A stretch of DNA of 26,550 nucleotides from JBBDWZ01 sp050732575 (GTDB lineage: Bacteria > Gemmatimonadota > Gemmatimonadetes > Longimicrobiales > RSA9), in assembly GCA_050732575.1 (NCBI GenBank), contig JBOHRF010000044.1, forward strand, positions 1 through 26,550, read 5' to 3'. The notes beneath the pieces are model-generated. The model did not search any database and had not been told where the DNA came from. It saw only the letters and a list, made by a program, of their open reading frames with translations. Below, piece by piece: positions 22,261 to 26,550 of this stretch. Within the stretch, counting starts at the first letter, position 1. Every line of letters starts with the position of its first letter. A program made the position numbers and the translations under genes.

Positions 22261-25035
22261 TCATCCTTCTGCTCGCAGCGCATCAGTGGGTTGGATGCGC
22301 AGCGCACGACGTGTCGGCACGACGCAGGCAAGGAGGCACACGGCCAGCATGAGCCCGGCGTAGGCAACAACGGCAAGCGCGCCCATCGGCCACAGCCCGT
22401 CGCCCAGTATGGCGAACGACAGTGCAGCAGCAAGCACGCCTCCGGCGAGGATGCCAATGCCGACCTGCGAGAGTGGCCGAACGAACGTTGAGGCTATGAT
22501 TCGCCGCGGGTTGGCGCCCAGCGCGACACGAATGCCGATCTCACGCGTGCGCCGCGAGACTGCGAATGAGGTCACCGCGTAGATGCCTGCCAGCGAGAGA
22601 AGCAGTGCCACCGCGCTCACCAGCACGGTGATCCTGAACCAGAACGCGATGAATTCCAGGCTGCTGCGATTCAGCTGGCTGACCGGCGTGGGCCTTTCCA
22701 GTCGCAGCGCCGGATCCACCGCAACCGCGATGCCATGCAGGCGCGGCGCAAAGGAAACGGGATCGCTGCCTCTCACATGAACCGCAATGTTGACCGGATA
22801 AACGCTGCCGACTGCTGCTGGCTGATAGATGCCCGCAACCTTGGGATCGGGCGCGTGTGCCATGCCCAGGTCGCGGGCCAGGCCAACGATCTCGTACCAG
22901 GGACCCGGTTGTTTGTCTCGCGCATTGAACACGCCCATTTCGTCGGTGGGCAGGAAGCGCACGCGCCGGCCGATCGGGTTGCGGCCACCCAGCACCAGCC
23001 GGACAAACGACTGGTTCACGATCACGACCCGAGCGTCAGGCGCCAGGTCGCCGCTGTGGAAGCCGCGACCCGCCTGAATCGGTGTGCCCAGCACATCGAA
23101 GTAGTTCAAGTCGATGGAAGCGGAGCTCACCACATAACCGGGCCAGGCCGGATTCAGTGGTTGCGCACCGCCCTCGTTCACTTCGACATAGCGGCGGTCG
23201 TGGTACATGCGCGGCAGGCGCTCGGCGAAGGTGACTCCGGCAACGGATGGGTCCGCCGCCAGGCGCCGTTCCAGCTCCCGGTGCGCATTTTGGAATCGGG
23301 CGAGGACCTGCTGCTGGTAGCTGTCCGTGACGGCGTCGCGCGTGCCCGCGCGGCCGGCTTCCAGATCGACTGGACTTTCGCGGTCCATCTCCAACCGAAC
23401 GGCCAGGTACTCGTTTTCGGGGAAACCGACATCGACGGAACGAATCTGCTCGGCATCGCGCCGCACGAAGAAGGCAGTCACGGGAGACGCAACCGTTACC
23501 GCCACCTGTGCCGCAATCACCACGGTCCAGATGCCGCCAAACTGCAGACCGCCGCCGCCCGCACCGGCCTGGCGCAGTCGCGCTCCCAGTGCACGTGTGA
23601 CCTTGAGCGCCGGCAAGATGCCCGCGATGAGCGCGCACAACAGAGTGAGCAGCACGGCGTAGAGTACCGAGTCGGAGGAGAGCGTGCTGCTGAACCAGAA
23701 CGGCAGCGGTGCGCCCTCCAGAAACTCGACCTGCACGACACGGAGTATCCACTGCAAGGCAATACGAACCGCTGCGATGCCGGCGACGGCAGCCACGGTT
23801 CCCAGCACCAGCGCTTCGGCAAAGAGCTGCGTGATGATGCGTCCGCGGCTGGCACCCAGCGCATTCCTGACTACGATCTCGCTCTCCCGCGCGGCTGCGC
23901 GCGCAAACAGGAGCAGCGCCACATTGCTGCAAATCAGAATCAGCAGCATGAGGGCGAAGATGTTGATGGACCCCAATGCCAGGAATTCCCGGCGCGCCAG
24001 GCTCAGAATGGTCTGCGCGTAGGGAATCACCTGCGGCTGCAGATGCTCGTGCGTGGCCGGAAATTCGGCAGCCGCACGCAGGCCCAGCGCAGTGAATTCG
24101 GCCTGCGCCTCCTCGCGACTGACACCCGGCGCGAGACGGCCGAACACGTTGATCCACGGGCCCTGCCGCGGACCCCAGGCCAACGCGGATGGTTTGAGCG
24201 GAGTCCACACATTCTGCGAAACCGGAAAGGCAAAGCCGGCCGGCATCACACCAACCACGGTGGTCTCCAATACGCCCAGGCGCACTCTGCGCCCCACCAC
24301 GTCGGAAGCTCCGCCAAAGCGCCGCCGCCAAACGTCGTAACCAATCACAATGACCGGCGCTGCTCCGGCCGGTTCATCGGCTTCTACCAGCGGCCGGCCC
24401 AGCAGTGGTGACACGCCAGCAACACGGAACGCCGATGCGCTGATCTCCGCCACGCGCACAGGCTCGCCACCATCGGCGCCGACGATCAGGTTGCGTTCGA
24501 GCCGGCGAAACGCGCCCAGGTCAGCCACCGTCTCGACCTGCCCCCGCCACCTGAGAAAGTCGAATGACGCCTGTTCCTCCACACCCGCGGCTGCCCGATG
24601 CCACAGACGAACGCCGACAATGCGATCACCCTCTGCCAGCGGAAGCCGCGGATCCACCACCTGCGTGAAGAATTCGAACACGCTGGCGCCAACCGTGATC
24701 GCGAACGCCAATGCCAGCCCGCCCACGATCGTCAAACCCGGATACTTCACCAGCATGCGCAGGCCGAGCTTGAAATCCAGCCAGGAAAACCGGAAGTCGT
24801 CAATGCGCCGCAACCCGCGCGCTGCCCGGCCTTCCTCCTTGTATCGCTCCGCGCTGCCGAACTCGCGCCGCGCTCTGAGCAACGCCGATTCCGGCGACAA
24901 ACCAGTGCGCTCGAGGTCCCGCGCACGCAGCTCGACGTGCAGGCGGAATTCTTCCTGCATCTCGGCTTCCACGGCGGTACGCCCACGCACGCCGCGCCAC
25001 AGCGAACGCGCTCGCGCAAGAATGCCGGAAAGCAT
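22261..25035 (-). CDS. ADOP-type MacB-like permease (permease 1)
   Basis: A 924-aa permease, first of the four after the regulator. It has the charged N-terminal domain (SLWRGVRGR, EAEMQEEFRLH, ARREFGSAERYKEEGR), TM1 after FKLGLRMLVKYPGL, first MacB-like domain (SPLLGRPLVEADE, VVGVMPAGFAFP), RESEIVVRNALGASRGRI, a second periplasmic half and the C-terminal RTREIGIRVALGANPRRII with CVVPTRRALRIQPTDALR. The padR end reads AGGAGCTATGATG: the first ATG overlaps the padR stop, and the second (25035) has better Shine-Dalgarno spacing and is preferred. An in-frame upstream extension to 25182 lies inside padR and is not needed. By eye it is closest to permease 4 in the second half. Confidence 0.93.
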   Translation of the reverse strand: MLSGILARARSLWRGVRGRTAVEAEMQEEFRLHVELRARDLERTGLSPESALLRARREFGSAERYKEEGRAARGLRRIDDFRFSWLDFKLGLRMLVKYPGLTIVGGLALAFAITVGASVFEFFTQVVDPRLPLAEGDRIVGVRLWHRAAAGVEEQASFDFLRWRGQVETVADLGAFRRLERNLIVGADGGEPVRVAEISASAFRVAGVSPLLGRPLVEADEPAGAAPVIVIGYDVWRRRFGGASDVVGRRVRLGVLETTVVGVMPAGFAFPVSQNVWTPLKPSALAWGPRQGPWINVFGRLAPGVSREEAQAEFTALGLRAAAEFPATHEHLQPQVIPYAQTILSLARREFLALGSINIFALMLLILICSNVALLLFARAAARESEIVVRNALGASRGRIITQLFAEALVLGTVAAVAGIAAVRIALQWILRVVQVEFLEGAPLPFWFSSTLSSDSVLYAVLLTLLCALIAGILPALKVTRALGARLRQAGAGGGGLQFGGIWTVVIAAQVAVTVASPVTAFFVRRDAEQIRSVDVGFPENEYLAVRLEMDRESPVDLEAGRAGTRDAVTDSYQQQVLARFQNAHRELERRLAADPSVAGVTFAERLPRMYHDRRYVEVNEGGAQPLNPAWPGYVVSSASIDLNYFDVLGTPIQAGRGFHSGDLAPDARVVIVNQSFVRLVLGGRNPIGRRVRFLPTDEMGVFNARDKQPGPWYEIVGLARDLGMAHAPDPKVAGIYQPAAVGSVYPVNIAVHVRGSDPVSFAPRLHGIAVAVDPALRLERPTPVSQLNRSSLEFIAFWFRITVLVSAVALLLSLAGIYAVTSFAVSRRTREIGIRVALGANPRRIIASTFVRPLSQVGIGILAGGVLAAALSFAILGDGLWPMGALAVVAYAGLMLAVCLLACVVPTRRALRIQPTDALRAEG

Positions 25036-25376
25036 CATAGCTCCTGTGGTGTGGCCGCCAGCGAGCGTGCAATCGCTTCCACCAGCCGGTTCCAGCTCGC
25101 GGTCTCCTCGCCCAACCGCCGCCGGCCGGCCGCGGTCAGGCGGTAGTATTTCGCTTTCCGGTTGTTTTCCGACGTGCCCCAATCACTCGTGATCAATCCC
25201 TGATGCTCGAGTCGGTACAACGCCGGATACAACGCACCCTGCTGGATCTGGAGCGCGCCACCCGAGATCTGCTCGATGCGCAGCAGCACGCCATAACCGT
25301 GCAGCTTGCCCAGCGATACCGCCTTCAGGATCAACAGATCGAGTGTGCCCGGAAGCAGCGCTGCCTGGTCGGCCAT
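25035..25376 (-). CDS. PadR-family transcriptional regulator
   Basis: A 113-aa winged-helix regulator. LLPGTLDLLILKAV (7-20), HGYGVLLRIEQ, the recognition region QIQQGALYPALYRLEHQGLI and the wing with NNRKAKYYRLTAAGRRRL are standard for the short PadR proteins that precede ADOP permeases; the C-terminal helix serves dimerisation. It is the promoter-proximal gene of the permease operon and its stop overlaps the permease 1 start. The ATG at 25376 has AGGAGAA upstream, inside a dyad. Likely a repressor of its own operon, relieved by an unknown ligand. Confidence 0.94.
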   Translation of the reverse strand: MADQAALLPGTLDLLILKAVSLGKLHGYGVLLRIEQISGGALQIQQGALYPALYRLEHQGLITSDWGTSENNRKAKYYRLTAAGRRRLGEETASWNRLVEAIARSLAATPQEL

Positions 25377-25383
25377 GTTGGTC

Positions 25384-25406
25384 TTCTCCTATGTTGCTTA
25401 GGAGAA
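25384..25406. promoter_or_regulatory. padR-proximal dyad; also masks the Shine-Dalgarno
   Basis: TTCTCCT, 9-nt spacer, AGGAGAA: perfect 7-bp arms. On the coding (minus) strand the second arm is the padR ribosome binding site, 7 nt before the ATG, so in RNA this dyad would fold and cover it. In DNA it could be a PadR operator half of a tandem pair. Confidence 0.6.
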
Positions 25407-25418
25407 AAGTGCATGGCT

Positions 25419-25441
25419 CTCTCCTAAGTTGTCAAGGAGAA
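25419..25441. promoter_or_regulatory. Second dyad with embedded -35 hexamer
   Basis: TCTCCT, 9-nt spacer, AGGAGA, with the same GTTG centre as the first dyad and 35 bp between centres. On the minus strand it contains a perfect TTGACA (25435-25430); no good -10 follows at 16-18 nt (TGCACT is the best). It is a likely operator overlapping the padR promoter. Confidence 0.6.
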
Positions 25442-26008
25442 AACGGATAGGGCGAGAACCGTGTCCGTCGTCCGGCGAATGCCGCGATCTCGCAACACAT
25501 CTTTCTGCCCTGTTTGCTCGTGTGTAGGGTTACGCGTCAGCCGTGGGCGGTTGGCCAGGGCTCCTGGCACGGCCCGACTACCCGTCTGACCGGGCGAGAC
25601 GGGAAATCATTGGGCGCATTTGCATGAACGGGGTTTCGACCTGCCAACCTGGATCGCCCGGACGCGCCGGGCGCGAACCAGTTGTGTCTGTAGCCGGCGG
25701 CGGCCTCGGCGCCGTTGGACTGGAGGTTGCTGTTTTAGCCGGCACGGATAGAGAGGATGGCGGTCCGGCCAGGCCACAAGCGAGCGGCCGCGTGTTTGTT
25801 TTTGGGTCGGCGTGGTGCCGCAACAAATGGCGCGCCCATGATTCTCTGGTACGGATCGGGTCGATTGCAGCAGCGTTGCTCAGTGCCGAGCTGTCGCGTA
25901 TGCTAGTAATGACGCAGCTTATCCGAATTCCTATCGTGTGGGGAGCCCGTTCTTCAGGGCCGCGCACCCCTGGTTCATACTGACAACTCAGATTGCCATG
26001 AGGGCTTG
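25442..26008. other. Non-coding stretch between divergent genes
   Basis: About 570 bp. Open frames on both strands have no recognisable domain, unfavourable composition and no ribosome binding site; I call no gene. The only signal seen is the candidate promoter at 25876-25904. Confidence 0.5.
25876..25904 (+). promoter_or_regulatory. Candidate sigma-70-type promoter
   Basis: TTGCTC (25876-25881), 17-nt spacer, TATGCT (25899-25904), about 105 nt before the plus-strand gene at 26009. Reasonable match but not verified. Confidence 0.35.
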
Positions 26009-26550
26009 ATGGGTTCATTCGCCGCACCGGTGCCTGAGCGTTTCCGGGATGCGTACGACATTCTGGGCGGGCTCGGTAGTGCGGAGGATGGTGCGCGAGC
26101 GTATCTGGCACGGGATCGGACCACGCAGGAGCTGGTAGCGCTGCGCGTGCAAGACTCTGAGACAGGCGCTGGCGAAGCGGGCGTATCGGTCGCGCGCACA
26201 CTCAATTCCAGCATCCCTGCCGATAACCGGTCGTGCATGATATGCAAAGTGCGGATCCGCGACTGGCGACGTTTTTGTGTTTCATGTGGAGCGGACCTTT
26301 CGGGTGTTGAGCCGGACGTCAAGGACCCGCAGACCCGGCAGTTGCTGGAGCGGGTGCTGAGCGCGTCGCGAGAGCGAATTGAATTCCTGGGACAGGTCCA
26401 TCGGTCCGAAGGTGGCGGTGCCGTTTACTTCGGGGCCGAGCGGGCCACGGGTCGCATACTCGCGCTCGACCTGCGCCGAACCGAGCCGCGCACTGGCCAG
26501 GCCGATGCTTATTCCCTGGACGTGAGCGCAGTTCTCCAGCGGCACGAGAG
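26009..26550 (+). CDS. Zinc-ribbon protein with two kinase-N-lobe-like segments, 3' end cut
   Basis: The first 180 codons of a gene running off the right edge. Residues 12-48 (YDILGGLG, then ARAYLARDRTTQELVALRV) look like the first strands of a Ser/Thr kinase, but the glycine loop is imperfect and the ATP lysine of VAL-K-V is R. Residues 76-93 hold CxxC-x10-CxxC, a zinc ribbon. Residues 122-156 (IEFLGQV, GGAVYFGAERATGRILALDL) repeat the N-lobe pattern, with D where the lysine should be. The start at 26009 has GAGGG a few nt upstream. A regulatory pseudokinase-type protein is possible, but the rest must be seen. This is not a confident kinase call. Confidence 0.6.
   Translation, partial: MGSFAAPVPERFRDAYDILGGLGSAEDGARAYLARDRTTQELVALRVQDSETGAGEAGVSVARTLNSSIPADNRSCMICKVRIRDWRRFCVSCGADLSGVEPDVKDPQTRQLLERVLSASRERIEFLGQVHRSEGGGAVYFGAERATGRILALDLRRTEPRTGQADAYSLDVSAVLQRHE

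Noticed and set aside
22735..24411. 558-codon plus-strand open frame
   Set aside because: It is antisense to permease 1 and is a mirror of its GC-rich codons. The same holds for the plus-strand frames over permeases 2-4 (for example 16069-17403, 13403-14029).
25543..25983. 146-codon plus-strand frame
   Set aside because: No ribosome binding site, no domain and low-complexity Gly/Arg content; treated as non-coding.
25578..26201. 207-codon minus-strand open frame at the right end
   Set aside because: It is Pro/Arg/Ser-rich without any recognisable motif and overlaps the better supported plus-strand gene at 26009.

Overview
The window is GC-rich and densely coded. It most likely comes from a Gemmatimonadota genome, with Acidobacteriota as the alternative. 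The grounds are a tandem array of MacB-like orphan permeases (ADOP type) behind a PadR regulator, a GAGPGEY-type six-bladed propeller lipoprotein, LytS/LytR signalling, and many short overlaps between genes. This is inferred from gene content; there is no rRNA or other marker gene here. I saw no tRNA, rRNA, CRISPR array, transposase or phage gene.

Layout. (1) 1-6514, minus strand: a tight run in transcription order arfB, then a 1024-aa protein fusing a nucleotide-translocase-like (NTT) membrane domain, HEAT repeats and a cNMP-binding-like domain, then a stand-alone receiver protein, a soluble histidine kinase, a secreted protein with FAM20/PI3K/HipA-like kinase motifs, and a membrane-anchored Shewanella-like metallophosphatase cut by the left edge. 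Gaps are -4 to about 40 nt. A secreted kinase, a membrane-anchored phosphatase and a possible nucleotide carrier in one operon suggest reversible phosphorylation outside the cytoplasm. This is the most interesting system in the window. (2) 6656-8577, plus strand: a LytS-type sensor kinase and a LytTR regulator joined by an ATGA overlap. (3) 8603-10668, minus strand: a propeller lipoprotein followed by an ICL/PEP-mutase-family enzyme. The convergent stop codons of (2) and (3) lie in the two arms of one hairpin. (4) 10678-11954: a decayed stretch with a G-quadruplex-like motif, an hslV remnant (5' end missing, plus a frameshift) and two tiny coupled ORFs on the minus strand.

(5) 12020-25376, minus strand: PadR regulator, permease 1, permease 2, a class-C beta-lactamase-fold serine hydrolase, permease 3, permease 4. 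The four permeases are paralogues about 890-925 aa long, and no ABC ATPase is present. The gaps on either side of permease 2 each hold a copy of one imperfect hairpin-forming repeat. The hydrolase has lost its signal peptide through an apparent one-base frameshift. Two matching dyads precede padR, and one of them would hide the padR Shine-Dalgarno sequence in mRNA. (6) 25442-26008: a non-coding stretch with one candidate promoter. (7) 26009 to the right edge, plus strand: the start of a protein with two kinase-N-lobe-like segments lacking the ATP lysine, either side of a four-cysteine zinc ribbon.
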